Source of the DNA: Bacteroidota bacterium
Lineage (GTDB): Bacteria > Bacteroidota > Bacteroidia > Bacteroidales > Dysgonomonadaceae
DNA: 64,000 nt
Direction: 5' to 3'
Assembly: GCA_023424395.1 (NCBI GenBank)
Contig: JAFADY010000063.1
Coordinates: 248,001 to 312,000 of the forward strand
In this document: positions 1 through 9,149 of the stretch, in pieces
Numbering within the stretch: the stretch's first letter is position 1
How the letters are laid out: each line of letters opens with the position of its first letter
Notes under the pieces: model-generated
What the model saw: the letters and a program-made list of their open reading frames with translations, nothing else
Databases searched by the model: none
What the model was told of the DNA's origin: nothing
Made by a program: the position numbers and the translations under genes

Positions 1-397
1 CTCTTCTGCCGAAGTTGGAAGTCATTCTTCCTTCGTGGGGCATTGAAAAGTTAGTGAGGTCGACCATAAAAGAATCGGGGGCGTTTTTAACACTACCGTA
101 GGCATTCACATAATTATTTCCCCACACACCGCCGTAAACGTCGTCCGCAGGTATCTCGCTTTTGTCGAAATCTCTTACAGCTTCTGCTTCGTCGAGAACC
201 GACATGTTCATTTTTAGTTTAATACCATCGGCAAATAAGCCGGCATCGGCGCCTAAGCTTGAGCTGTGAAATTGTCTGTAAACAACTTCTGAGCGACTAT
301 TTGAATTTGATTTTTGTGAGAAAGCGTTTAAAGTGATAAACATTAAAACAATGGCTGCAATAACCTTGGTGTTTTGTAACAATTTTTTAATCTTCAT
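1..397 (-). CDS. M23-family metallopeptidase, N-terminal part (runs off the left edge)
   Basis: An open minus-strand frame starts at ATG 397-395 and is still open at base 1, so only about 132 residues are visible. It begins with a basic, hydrophobic signal peptide ending in a predicted signal-peptidase I site with Gln next (AFS|QKS). After about 90 variable residues comes MPHEGRMTSNFGRR, which resembles the stretch that opens the LytM/M23 zinc endopeptidase fold in Bacteroidales proteins (MP.EG.VTS.FG.R). The zinc-binding HxxxD and HxH motifs would lie outside the window. The family cuts peptide cross-links of peptidoglycan in the periplasm. The assignment rests on this one motif plus the signal peptide and is therefore moderate. 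Confidence 0.6.
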   Translation of the reverse strand, partial: MKIKKLLQNTKVIAAIVLMFITLNAFSQKSNSNSRSEVVYRQFHSSSLGADAGLFADGIKLKMNMSVLDEAEAVRDFDKSEIPADDVYGGVWGNNYVNAYGSVKNAPDSFMVDLTNFSMPHEGRMTSNFGRR

Positions 398-442
398 GAT
401 TTAAAATAAAATTCTGATTTTTTACTCAATTAACTCTTGCAA

Positions 443-904
443 TTAATCTTCATCGTTCGCATAAATGTTCGGATACATTAACTGCGGGTAATTGTACATT
501 TCGTCTTTGCTAAAAAACCTTTTTAGTTCGGCGGCTGCCGTTTCCTCAGAATCTGATGTATGAACTATGTTTTCTTGCACACTTACACTGTAATCTCCTC
601 TAATTGTACCCGGTTGCGCGCTTCTACCGTTGGTAACTCCAGTCATTTTTCGCACGACTTCGATCGCATCCACACCCTTAAGCGCCATAACTATTACGGG
701 GCTTGCCTGCATAGAACTCTTAATTCGACCGAAAAATGATTTACTTTTTAAGTGTGAATAATGTTCATCCAATAATTCATTCGTTAGATTCATCATCTTC
801 ATTCCTGTGATCTGAAGGCCTTTTTTTTCGAACCTCGAAATTACTTCTCCGATAAGTCCACGTTGGATTGCCGATGGTTTCAGAATTACTAACGTTTCTT
901 GCAT
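443..904 (-). CDS. ndk: Nucleoside diphosphate kinase
   Basis: This 153-residue protein is the usual length for NDK. It has the N-terminal TLVILKP strand, the nucleotide-binding GxTxG-like stretch TGVTNGRSAQPGTIRGD, and the catalytic histidine in the NIVHTSDS motif (His115). The enzyme moves the gamma-phosphate from ATP to NDPs through a phosphohistidine and balances cytoplasmic NTP pools. The gene is single, transcribed leftward, and lies 45 bp upstream of the M23 peptidase gene, so co-transcription is possible but not shown. The assignment is secure. Confidence 0.96.
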   Translation of the reverse strand: MQETLVILKPSAIQRGLIGEVISRFEKKGLQITGMKMMNLTNELLDEHYSHLKSKSFFGRIKSSMQASPVIVMALKGVDAIEVVRKMTGVTNGRSAQPGTIRGDYSVSVQENIVHTSDSEETAAAELKRFFSKDEMYNYPQLMYPNIYANDED

Positions 905-1334
905 TGATATATTACAATTGTAAAGAAAAAGACTTTTTAATAATGATTTTTTTCCTTAATCGGTGCCAAAGTAAACCCTTTCTTTTTTTCTTGCCAAATT
1001 ATCTATCAATTTATTTTGTTAAGGTAACTTGAAGAATTAAAAAAAATGATTATTTTTTACATGTAATATTTTGATAATCAATTGTTTTTTAATGTAACAT
1101 GTTTTATAACATATTTTCCCTATTTTTTGATTTATTGATTTTTTTTAGCAAATATTTTCACCAAATGAAAATGTATAAAAAGTTGGTATTCAGAATAGTT
1201 TATTTTTTTTAACAACATGTAGGTAAAAATGGATAATGAACAAAACTGTAATAAATTTGTTTTGCGTACCTTTGCCAAAATTTGCGTTTAAATAGACTAT
1301 TCCTTTAAAAGTTAAAGATTATCAGTGTAAAACA
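905..1334. other. AT-rich divergent intergenic region
   Basis: These 430 bases between ndk (leftward) and the DUF2723 gene (rightward) are very AT-rich, with many T- and A-runs. I see no open frame, tRNA or clear hairpin. A TACCTTTG sequence at 1267-1274 matches the Bacteroidetes -7 element TAnnTTTG and is 61 bases before the rightward start codon; no good -33 TTTG lies 19-21 bases upstream of it. The region probably holds both divergent promoters. Confidence 0.5.
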
Positions 1335-4300
1335 ATGAGAAAGTATAAATTAATTCATATAATTACTGGTTGGGCAGTATTTGTTGTCGCGGCAGTTGTT
1401 TACTTGCTTACAATTGAGCCTACGGCAAGTTTTTGGGATTGCGGCGAATTTATCTCATCGGCCTATAAACTCGAGGTGGGGCATGCGCCCGGAGCTCCTA
1501 TTTTTATGCTTGTGGGTAATTTATTTACACAATTCACTTCCGATCCATCGCAAGTGGCCAAAATGGTCAACGGCATGTCGGCCATAATGAGCGCATTCAC
1601 CATCCTGTTCCTTTTCTGGACAATTACGCACTTGACCAGAAAACTCGTGCTGAAATCCGAAACCGATGAAATGTCGTTAGGCCAAGGGATCGCCGTTCTC
1701 GGCAGCGGGCTTGTAGGCGCTTTGGCTTATACTTTTTCCGATACATTTTGGTTTTCGGCTGTTGAAGGCGAGGTTTATGCTTTTTCATCGATGCTTACGG
1801 CATTGGTTTTCTGGTTGATCTTAAAATGGGAAGAAAACGCTCATAAACCCGATTCGGACAAATGGATCGTGCTTATAGCCTATATCATGGGATTGTCTAT
1901 CGGCGTCCACTTATTAGGATTGCTTTGCATTCCTGCCATTGTAATGGTTTATTATTACAAAAAAACGGAAAATCCATCGTGGAAAGGCGGTTTATTAGCA
2001 TTACTCTTGTCGTTCGGGTTGATTCTGGTTTTGATGTACGGCATTATTCCCGGATTTACGAAAGTGGGCGGCTGGTTCGAGCTTTTCTTTGTCAACACAT
2101 TGGGATTGTCGTACAATTCGGGTGTTATCGTTTATATGATTTTGTTGATAGGCAGTGTTGCCTGGGCTTTGTTTGAAAATATATCGAGAAAAGGTAATGT
2201 AAAAAGAGCGCAACTCGCGTTTATTTTGAGTTTGGCTTTATCGGGGATTTTATTTATCGGAAGCAGCGTGTTGATGTGGATCGTGCTTATAGGCGTGGCC
2301 TTATACCTGGTATATGGAAGAAAGGTGCTGAATCCGAAAATTTTGAATCTCACGATGTCGAATTTGCTGGTTATTATTATCGGCTTTTCTGCTTACGCGC
2401 TTATTCCCATCCGTTCGGCGGCAAATCCTCCTCTCGATTTAAATTCTCCAGAAGATATTTTCTCTTTGGGTAGTTATCTCAATCGGGAGCAATATGGGCA
2501 AACACCTCTCGTTCACGGAACCACCTATGTTTCACAGATTGAACGCGATAATCAAGGAAATGCAATCGTAACCAAAGAGAAAAAAACCTACAACAGGGTA
2601 ATCAAAACTTCCGCCGATCAAAAAGACAGGTACGAAATGACAAAAGTACCTACCTACAAATATACCAATACAATGCTGTTTCCGAGAATGCATTCCCATC
2701 CATCGAATCCGAATTTCGGAAATCATATCCAAGGATATGAAATTTGGGGTGGAGTAAATGACAGAAGTCAAAAACCCTCTTTTTTCCAGCATATCAAATT
2801 TCTCTTCGGTTATCAAATAAATTATATGTACTGGAGATATTTTATGTGGAATTTTTCCGGCAGGCAAAACGATACGCAAGGCGATGGCGGCATGACAAAA
2901 GGAAACTGGATTACCGGTATTCCCTTTATCGACAAAGCCATCGGCCTCGGGCCGCAGGATAATATTGCTCCCGATGTAGCCGACAGTAAAGGACGCAACA
3001 AATTCTACATGTTGCCGCTGATTCTCGGAATCATCGGTATCATATATCAGTTAAACTTGAAACAGAGAGGAAAACAAAGTTTTGTTATTGTTTTCTTGCT
3101 CTTTTTTATGACCGGTTTGGCCATCGTGCTCTATCTGAACCAAACGCCTTACGAACCGCGTGAAAGGGATTACGCCTACGCCGGCTCTTTTTATGCATTC
3201 TGCATTTGGATCGGGATGGGTGTTGCCGGCATAAGCCGTTTCCTGAAAAATTATGTTGAAAACAAAACGCTGGTCGCATCGGCTGCCACGCTTGCATCTT
3301 TACTTATTCCCATACAAATGGCAAGCCAAACCTGGGACGACCACGACCGTTCGGGGCGGACTTTGGCGCGAGATACCGGAATGAATTATTTGAGTTCCGT
3401 GGAACCGGGGGGAATTATTTTCACCAACGGCGACAATGATACTTATCCGCTATGGTATGTTCAGGAAACCGAAGGTTTCCGCACGGATGTGCGCGTTACC
3501 AATTTAAGCTTCTTGCAAACCGAATGGTATGTAGATCAGTTGGTGCGCCAGGCTTATGAATCGGAGCCGCTGCCGATCCATTGGGATCGGGTGAGATATT
3601 CGGGAGAAGCAGGATCGGTAGCTTATATTATTTCAAAAAACGATATTCAGAATGTCTTGCAGCAAAACAATATTCCTCCCATGTCGTACGGACAATATTA
3701 TGACGTGAATGCCTATCGCGATACCATCTCTTTGAAGCAAACCATGGAAAACTTGCGCACCGGGCAAAACGCGAGCCCTAAAAACCCGTTCAGTACCGGA
3801 AATTTACAAATTGTTCCCGGAAGAGTATTGTCTTTAGATGTAGATACAACGCAGGTTGATTGGCAGGGGATGAATTCCAAGCCTGCCAATAAAATGTACC
3901 TTAGTTTGGGAGAAAAATCGGCTGTTAATCGGTTAGAACTCATGATGATGGAAATGCTCGCCAACACCAATGATAACAGCTGGAGAAGGCCATTATATTT
4001 CGCCACAACTGTGTCGAGAGATTTATACATGAATATGCAAGACAAAAATTTCTCGCTCACTGGGTTGGCTTATCAGGTTGTGCCGGGAATCCCTCAGAAT
4101 CGAGCTGTAAATACGGAAAAGGCTTACGATAATATGATGAACAATTTCCGCTGGGGCGGTATCGATCAAAATCCCGATATTTACTTAGATGAAACAAGCC
4201 GCAGAATGGTTTCCACTTTCCGAATGTTCTTCAATCAGATGATAGAAGCGCTTTTGGATGAAGGTAAAAACGATAAAGCGCTTGCCGCATTAGATAAAAT

Positions 4301-4796
4301 TACTACTATGCTTCCGGCCAAATCGGTTCCGTACACAAACGACGGAGTTTTATTCGCCAAATCGTATTATCAATTAAACGAAAAACAAAAAGCGGAAGAG
4401 CTTTTGACCGAAATTGAATCGAGAACGAAAAAGAACCTGGATTGGTATTATCGCCTGTCGCCCGAGCAAATGAGCAGGACTATGATCGACATTTATGCCA
4501 ATATAAACCAAATGTTGCTTACAACTTCGGTTTATCAACAATACGACAGAGATAAATACAACAAAAACGTGGACGAGTTGATGAATTATGCTCAATCAAG
4601 CTACAACAACGGAGTTATTTATATCGGAGATTTAATTTTGAAAGAAATAACCGATGGTTCCATTCGCGGATTTTATATGGCGGGTGAGGATACAACGCAT
4701 CAAACTTTAGAAGAGTCCACCATGAAACGTACGTTGCAAATGATGCAACAATACAGTCCACGTTTGTTGGAACAGTACAACAACCCACAACAATAA
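1335..4796 (+). CDS. DUF2723 family multi-pass membrane glycosyltransferase-like protein
   Basis: A 1153-residue protein. The first ~350 residues hold about nine hydrophobic helices; more follow at roughly residues 560-640, then a large soluble part. The N-terminal loop WDCGEFISSAYKLEVGHAPG carries the acidic residues typical of GT-C fold enzymes that use lipid-linked sugar donors. The motifs PRERDYAYAGSFYAF and FTNGDNDTYPLWYVQE are typical of DUF2723 proteins of Bacteroidetes. Residues ~990-1090 look helical and TPR-like. DUF2723 proteins are predicted O-mannosyltransferase-like enzymes, plausibly serving protein O-glycosylation or glycan assembly in the inner membrane; donor and acceptor cannot be read from sequence. 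The family call is secure, the reaction is inferred. Confidence 0.85.
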   Translation: MRKYKLIHIITGWAVFVVAAVVYLLTIEPTASFWDCGEFISSAYKLEVGHAPGAPIFMLVGNLFTQFTSDPSQVAKMVNGMSAIMSAFTILFLFWTITHLTRKLVLKSETDEMSLGQGIAVLGSGLVGALAYTFSDTFWFSAVEGEVYAFSSMLTALVFWLILKWEENAHKPDSDKWIVLIAYIMGLSIGVHLLGLLCIPAIVMVYYYKKTENPSWKGGLLALLLSFGLILVLMYGIIPGFTKVGGWFELFFVNTLGLSYNSGVIVYMILLIGSVAWALFENISRKGNVKRAQLAFILSLALSGILFIGSSVLMWIVLIGVALYLVYGRKVLNPKILNLTMSNLLVIIIGFSAYALIPIRSAANPPLDLNSPEDIFSLGSYLNREQYGQTPLVHGTTYVSQIERDNQGNAIVTKEKKTYNRVIKTSADQKDRYEMTKVPTYKYTNTMLFPRMHSHPSNPNFGNHIQGYEIWGGVNDRSQKPSFFQHIKFLFGYQINYMYWRYFMWNFSGRQNDTQGDGGMTKGNWITGIPFIDKAIGLGPQDNIAPDVADSKGRNKFYMLPLILGIIGIIYQLNLKQRGKQSFVIVFLLFFMTGLAIVLYLNQTPYEPRERDYAYAGSFYAFCIWIGMGVAGISRFLKNYVENKTLVASAATLASLLIPIQMASQTWDDHDRSGRTLARDTGMNYLSSVEPGGIIFTNGDNDTYPLWYVQETEGFRTDVRVTNLSFLQTEWYVDQLVRQAYESEPLPIHWDRVRYSGEAGSVAYIISKNDIQNVLQQNNIPPMSYGQYYDVNAYRDTISLKQTMENLRTGQNASPKNPFSTGNLQIVPGRVLSLDVDTTQVDWQGMNSKPANKMYLSLGEKSAVNRLELMMMEMLANTNDNSWRRPLYFATTVSRDLYMNMQDKNFSLTGLAYQVVPGIPQNRAVNTEKAYDNMMNNFRWGGIDQNPDIYLDETSRRMVSTFRMFFNQMIEALLDEGKNDKALAALDKITTMLPAKSVPYTNDGVLFAKSYYQLNEKQKAEELLTEIESRTKKNLDWYYRLSPEQMSRTMIDIYANINQMLLTTSVYQQYDRDKYNKNVDELMNYAQSSYNNGVIYIGDLILKEITDGSIRGFYMAGEDTTHQTLEESTMKRTLQMMQQYSPRLLEQYNNPQQ

Positions 4797-4810
4797 TTAA
4801 ATAAAACCAT

Positions 4811-4970
4811 GAGGCTGTCTCAAAAGTAAAATATTGCTATCAAATTGTCATTCTGAATGGATCCGCCAACTGGCGGAGAAATGAAGAATCTAATTAGATT
4901 GACAATTATAGATGTTTCACTTCGTTCAACATGACAAAATGAAAGTGGTACTTACTTTTGAAACAGCTTC
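4811..4970. repeat. MITE-like element with 19-bp terminal inverted repeats
   Basis: The ends GAGGCTGTCTCAAAAGTAA (4811-4829) and the complement of 4952-4970 (GAAGCTGTTTCAAAAGTAA) match at 17 of 19 positions. The 160-bp element has no open frame. Its inside carries a second palindromic motif of the form GTCATTCTGAA...GAAGAATCT...TTCACTTCGTTCA..ATGACA, related to the repeat at 25445-25509, and a small CGCCAactGGCG hairpin. It looks like a non-autonomous transposable element; the source transposase is not in this window. Confidence 0.7.
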
Positions 4971-4989
4971 GTGATTTTTATATCTTGGA

Positions 4990-5607
4990 ATGTTCATAGA
5001 GCAGCCGCCTCTTTTGTATCGAATTTTCTATCCCAATGCCGTTTGGAGGATTATCAAACCCGAAAGTAAAACAATTTTTCTTACTTTCGATGACGGCCCT
5101 ATTCCGGAGGTTACGCCTTGGGTGCTTGATGTTTTAAAAAGCTCTGGCGTGAAAGCCACTTTCTTTTGTGTTGGCGAAAATGTAAGAAAATATCCCGAAA
5201 TTTACCAAAACATTCTCACCGAAGGACACAAGACAGGGAATCACACGTTTAACCATTTGCAAGGATGGAAAAATACGCCTCGTTTTTTTCTGAATAATAC
5301 CCGAAAAGCAGAGAAGTTGATTCATTCGCGTCTGTTTCGTCCGCCGCACGGACACATGACTTTTCCCCAACCTTTTTTTCTACAAAAAGCAGGATATAAA
5401 ATTATTATGTGGGATGTTGTAACCCGAGATTACAGCAAATTTGTTTCTCCCGAAAAAACTTTCGAGAACGTAAAACGATACACCAGAAGCGGCTCCATTA
5501 TTGTTTTCCACGATTCGCTCAAAGCCGAGAAAAACTTACGCTACGCGTTACCGAGATCTATTGAATGGTTGCTGGCGCAAGGATATAATTTTGAGGTGAT
5601 TCCATAA
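4990..5607 (+). CDS. Polysaccharide deacetylase family protein (NodB domain, CE4)
   Basis: This 205-residue protein is almost entirely a NodB-homology domain. All five CE4 motifs are visible: TFDDGP (catalytic base and metal Asp), GNHTFNH (the H-x3-H metal ligands), RPPHG, MWDVVTRDY, and FHDS near the end. Such enzymes remove N-acetyl groups from N-acetylglucosamine polymers, including peptidoglycan or cell-surface glycans. There is no signal peptide, but the N-terminal YRIFYPNAVWRI segment is hydrophobic, so the site of action is unclear. The gene stands alone between the MITE-like element and an IS remnant. Domain assignment is secure; substrate is unknown. Confidence 0.88.
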   Translation: MFIEQPPLLYRIFYPNAVWRIIKPESKTIFLTFDDGPIPEVTPWVLDVLKSSGVKATFFCVGENVRKYPEIYQNILTEGHKTGNHTFNHLQGWKNTPRFFLNNTRKAEKLIHSRLFRPPHGHMTFPQPFFLQKAGYKIIMWDVVTRDYSKFVSPEKTFENVKRYTRSGSIIVFHDSLKAEKNLRYALPRSIEWLLAQGYNFEVIP

Positions 5608-5767
5608 TTATACGCAATCTATTTTTTCACCCTGAATTAATGTATCAGCCACAGTTGCACTAACATAAAGAATAATGCATTTTTTTTACTATGCTACCCC
5701 CAAAAACCTGGACAATAAGTTAAGATATGCGACGAAAGAAAAAACATTATCTTTAACAAAAAAACTT

Positions 5768-6005
5768 ATGTCCACAACAAGAAGAAAATTCAGCAAAGCA
5801 TTCAAGACGAAAGTCGTTTAGAATCGTTAAAAGAGCGAGAGACGTTAGAAAGTCTCGCCAAGAAGTACGAACTTTTGCTCACGCAGATTTCGGCATGGAA
5901 AGCCCAAGCGTTACAAAATTTTGACCGGGTGTTTTCGGGCGATAAACCTGAAAAGAAAGAAAAACCGATAGATATAGAAAAGCTCTTTGAATGTTTACAC
6001 AGATG
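5768..6005 (+). pseudogene. IS3-family orfA (HTH transposase subunit), frameshifted and truncated
   Basis: The frame opens at ATG 5768 (MSTTRRKFSKAFKTKVV) and hits TAG after 17 codons. Shifting by one base restores the family sequence: ESLKERETLESLAKKYE, then LTQISAWKAQALQNFDRVF, the helix-turn-helix of IS3-type OrfA. Adding one T in the GTCGTTTAG run near 5815-5820 would give VVLESLKE, so a single-base deletion explains the stop. Similarity fades near 6005, where the internal deletion joins orfB sequence. Confidence 0.8.
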
Positions 6006-6019
6006 GTTTATCTTTGTGA

Positions 6020-6121
6020 AAAGGTTTGGACGGGTACTTTCGGTTTTACAACCATGAACGCCCGCATCACTCTCTGAGCTATAAAACCCCCGGTGAGTGT
6101 TATTACGCTAAAGCAGCTTAA
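6020..6121 (+). pseudogene. IS3-family orfB transposase, C-terminal remnant
   Basis: In the frame ending at TAA 6119-6121 the translation GLDGYFRFYNHERPHHSLSY followed by KTPGECYYAKAA is the typical end of an IS3-family transposase (YNxERPHxSLxYxTP). Nothing of the catalytic DDE core remains. It supports the call of an internally deleted IS3 element. Confidence 0.8.
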
Positions 6122-6203
6122 ATGAATTGAAATAATAAAATCCAAAAACTATCTTAACTTTAAGAGAAAACAGTCCAATTAAGTGGGAGTACTATAATAC
6201 AAG

Positions 6204-6878
6204 ATGAAAAAAATAGAAAACATAGCATCTATATATAATCGTTATGTTGACGATTTGTACACCTATGCCATTTATCTCGGTTTCGAAAAAGAGATGGTTA
6301 TGGATGCTATTCATGATGTATTTTGTAAATTTGCTGCTGATGAGAAAATACTACAGGATGTTTCAAACGTAAAATTCTATCTCTTCAAATCACTAAAAAA
6401 CAGGTTGTATGATATCTATAAAACCCGAAAAGAATATATTGGATTATCCACTATTGATACGCAGGTAGTTCTCTTCAATATTCATGTAACCATTGAAGAC
6501 AGGGACATGGCTATGGGAGGCGGACAAAGCGAACTAGCATTAAGAGGTGGTTTTTATCGTATCAACTATGACTATCAAGGCAAATATTTATTCGAAACCA
6601 ACGGTCGATATGACGGCACATCACGTTTTCCAAGAGGCGATCGATTTGGTTTCTTTCCCTCTGTTTCTGCCGGATGGCGCATTAGCGAAGAGTTATTTTG
6701 GAAACCGATAAGACCCGTTGTTGACAATTTGAAATTAAGAGCATCATACGGAACATTGGGGAATCAGGCTACAGGTGGCAGATATATGTACATCCCAAGT
6801 TTAACCGGCGGAACATTGAATTATATTCTTGATGGAGAGAGAGCCAGATATATCAATCAATCGGGAGCTATTTCATAA
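6204..6878 (+). pseudogene. In-frame chimera: ECF sigma factor N-terminus fused to an internal SusC/RagA fragment
   Basis: The 224-codon open frame has two unrelated halves. Residues 1-~100 match region 2 of a Bacteroidetes FecI-type ECF sigma factor (YNRYVDDLYTYAIYLGF, DAIHDVF, NVKFYLFKSLKNRLYDIYKT). From residue ~102 (MGGGQSELALRGGF) the sequence is SusC/RagA outer-membrane beta-barrel: NYDYQGKYLFETNGRYDGTS, FFPSVSAGWRIS, LKLRASYGTLGNQ. Sigma region 4, an anti-sigma factor, the SusC N-terminus with plug, and the SusC C-terminus are all missing. The simplest reading is a deletion that joined a sigma gene to a downstream susC in frame near 6500-6510, plus a 3' truncation. A functional product is unlikely, though an expressed region-2 fragment cannot be ruled out. 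Confidence 0.8.
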
Positions 6879-6967
6879 TGCTTCTTTAGTACCCTATAAT
6901 CCAGCCCTATAAGTGTAATGTTTTTGTCCTGTCATTTATGTAGCGCTTATTGAGAATTAGCCTCTTT

Positions 6968-7002
6968 AACCCGTCGAATGCATTTTGACGGGTTGTTTTT
7001 TC
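6968..7002 (+). terminator. Rho-independent terminator
   Basis: An 8-bp stem AACCCGTC (6968-6975) / GACGGGTT (6987-6994) with an 11-nt loop is followed by GTTTTTT. It would stop rightward transcription out of the chimera before recG, which converges from the other side. Confidence 0.8.
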
Positions 7003-7012
7003 TCTTCAAGTC

Positions 7013-9106
7013 TCAACTAATCCTTCCCCAATCAAATCTATTGCCGCCTAAGCGGCTTAATTGTTGCTTCAGGACTAAGTGATCATGATGTTCCAACATC
7101 GGGTCTTTTAGTATAACTTCTTCGGCAATTTCTCTGGCTTTGTAAAGAATATTGCTGTCGCGTACCAAATCCGATATTTTAAGGTTAAAAGCAATGCCGC
7201 TTTGCTGGGTTCCTTCTAAGTCGCCCGGGCCACGAAGCTTTAAATCCGCTTCCGCGATGACAAACCCGTCATTGGTTTCCGTCATGATTTCCATGCGTTT
7301 GCGCGTATCGGCAGATAATTCATAAGGAGTTATAAGCACGCAATACGATTGGTCGGCGCCTCGCCCTACACGTCCGCGTAACTGATGGAGTTGCGACAAT
7401 CCGAAGCGCTGCGCGCTCTCGATTACCATAACCGACGCGTTGGGAACATTTACACCCACTTCAATAACAGTTGTAGATACCATAATTTGCGCTTTGTTGG
7501 TTATAAATTCATGCATCACGGTTTCTTTTTCCGCAGGTTTCATCCTGCCGTGCATTTTGGCGATTTTGAATTCAGGAAATGCCTCTTTTATGTGTAAATA
7601 TCCTTCTTCCAAGTTTTTTAAATCGAGTGTCTCACTTTCTTCTATGAGCGGATAAACAATGTACGCTTGTCTTCCCGCTTTTATTTGCTCACGAATGAAA
7701 GAGTAAAGCGCACCGCGCTTTTTATCGAACCGGTACAGCGTTTGTATCGGTTTTCTTCCGGGAGGCAACTCATCGATTACCGATACGTCTAAATCACCAT
7801 AAACGGTCATGGCAAGCGTGCGCGGAATGGGTGTAGCCGTCATGACCAGTACATGTGGCGGATGCTCGTTCTTCGACCACAATTTGGCGCGTTGCGCCAC
7901 ACCGAAACGGTGTTGTTCGTCAATTACCACAAAACCCAAGTTTTGGAATTGGACGGTTTCTTCTATCAGCGCGTGTGTCCCGATGAGGATATTTATTTCG
8001 CCGAGTTGCAGGGCTTCGTGAATTTTTTCGCGTTCTTTTTTCTTGGTTGAGCCGGTAAGCAGGGCAACTTTCACGTCCATATCCGAAAGCAAGCCGGAAA
8101 AAGTTTCCAGGTGCTGTGAAGCGAGAATTTCGGTGGGAGCCATCAAACAAGTTTGAAATCCGTTATCGATAGCTATCAGCATGCACATAAGCGCTACAAG
8201 TGTCTTTCCGCTTCCAACATCGCCTTGCAACAATCTATTCATTTGTTTTCCCGAAGCCGTGTCTTTCCGAATTTCCTTAATGACTCGTTTTTGGGCTTTG
8301 GTGAGTTCAAAAGGAAGGTGCTTTTCGTAAAACGAATTCAGGTTTTTACCGATTTTTTTAAAAATAAATCCGTTGAGTTTGGCATTCCTGTTGGCTGAAT
8401 ATTTTACGATATTTAATTGGATATAAAATAGTTCCTCAAATTTTAGCCGCGTTTCGGCATTCCGAAGTAAAATAGGATTTTTAGGGAAATGGATGTTTTC
8501 AATGGCATCGTGAAACGAAATAAGATGAGCGGCTTTTACAACATCAGCCGATATTGTTTCGGGCAGTGCACCCTTTACCATTCCCCAAGCGTTTTCGATT
8601 ATTTTTTGTATCGCTTTGGAGTTCAAATAATGGTTTTTCATCTTCTCCGTGGTATTGTAATAAGCGTACAAGCCCGTTGGGCGATCATCTTCATTTACGT
8701 ACAAATCAATATCGGGATGAGGAATGTTCCATCGGTTATTAAACATTGAAGGCCGACCGAAAATGATGTAATCTTGATTTAATTTGTATTTGTTTTCAAC
8801 GAATTTTATTCCTTGAAACCAAACCAAATCTATAAAACCTGTGCCATCGGTAAAGTGCGCTACCAACCTTTTTTTTCTTCCTTCGCCAAAAGTCTCGAAT
8901 GCAGTTATTCGTCCTTTTAGTTGAATGTAAAGCATGGAATTATCTATCTCATGCACATAATACATTCGGCTGCGATCGATATATCGATAAGGATAATAGC
9001 GCAGCAAGTCGCCTAAAGTAAATACATCGATTTCCTTATTCAGAATCTCGGCTCTCTTAGGCCCGACTCCGGGTACAAATTTTATATCTGTTTGAAGAAT
9101 ATTCAC
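7013..9106 (-). CDS. recG: ATP-dependent DNA helicase RecG
   Basis: RecG remodels stalled replication forks and branched recombination intermediates. Visible are the N-terminal helical segment KFVPGVGPKRAEIL, the OB-fold wedge (IQLKGRITAFETF... AHFTDGTGFIDLVWF), Walker A GDVGSGKT, the DEQH box, TATPIPRTLAM, and QLRGRVGRG near the C-terminus. I place the start at GTG 9106-9104 (697 residues, VNILQTDIKFVPG), the usual Bacteroidales start context. A longer frame reaches ATG at 9163, but the 19 extra residues are not RecG-like and a -7 element (TATATTTG, complement of 9142-9149) lies between the two starts. The function call is secure, the start is probable. Confidence 0.95.
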   Translation of the reverse strand: MNILQTDIKFVPGVGPKRAEILNKEIDVFTLGDLLRYYPYRYIDRSRMYYVHEIDNSMLYIQLKGRITAFETFGEGRKKRLVAHFTDGTGFIDLVWFQGIKFVENKYKLNQDYIIFGRPSMFNNRWNIPHPDIDLYVNEDDRPTGLYAYYNTTEKMKNHYLNSKAIQKIIENAWGMVKGALPETISADVVKAAHLISFHDAIENIHFPKNPILLRNAETRLKFEELFYIQLNIVKYSANRNAKLNGFIFKKIGKNLNSFYEKHLPFELTKAQKRVIKEIRKDTASGKQMNRLLQGDVGSGKTLVALMCMLIAIDNGFQTCLMAPTEILASQHLETFSGLLSDMDVKVALLTGSTKKKEREKIHEALQLGEINILIGTHALIEETVQFQNLGFVVIDEQHRFGVAQRAKLWSKNEHPPHVLVMTATPIPRTLAMTVYGDLDVSVIDELPPGRKPIQTLYRFDKKRGALYSFIREQIKAGRQAYIVYPLIEESETLDLKNLEEGYLHIKEAFPEFKIAKMHGRMKPAEKETVMHEFITNKAQIMVSTTVIEVGVNVPNASVMVIESAQRFGLSQLHQLRGRVGRGADQSYCVLITPYELSADTRKRMEIMTETNDGFVIAEADLKLRGPGDLEGTQQSGIAFNLKISDLVRDSNILYKAREIAEEVILKDPMLEHHDHLVLKQQLSRLGGNRFDWGRIS

Positions 9107-9141
9107 GGTTACAACAAAAAAATCATTATTTTTGCCTGATA

Positions 9142-9149
9142 CAAATATA
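9142..9149 (-). promoter_or_regulatory. Possible -7 element for recG
   Basis: The complement reads TATATTTG, matching TAnnTTTG, 35 bases before the chosen GTG start of recG. A -33 TTTG at the standard 19-21 bp spacing is not evident, so this is tentative. Its main use is as evidence against the ATG at 9163 as the recG start. Confidence 0.4.

Larger units (their letters stand above)
5692..6193 (+). mobile_element. Decayed IS3-family insertion sequence, internally deleted
   Basis: About 500 bp bounded by imperfect inverted ends: TACCCCCAAAAACCTGGAC at 5695-5713 against the complement of the sequence ending at 6192 (TACTCCCACTTAATTGGAC). Between them are an orfA fragment with a frameshift and only the last ~30 codons of orfB, so most of the transposase, including the DDE core, has been deleted. 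The element is dead. It lies directly upstream of the chimeric sigma/SusC frame, which suggests this spot suffered deletions linked to the insertion. Confidence 0.8.

Noticed and set aside
5875..6057. A 60-codon frame as a separate gene
   Set aside because: It is the frameshifted middle of the IS3 orfA remnant that runs into orfB DNA in a wrong frame; not an independent gene.
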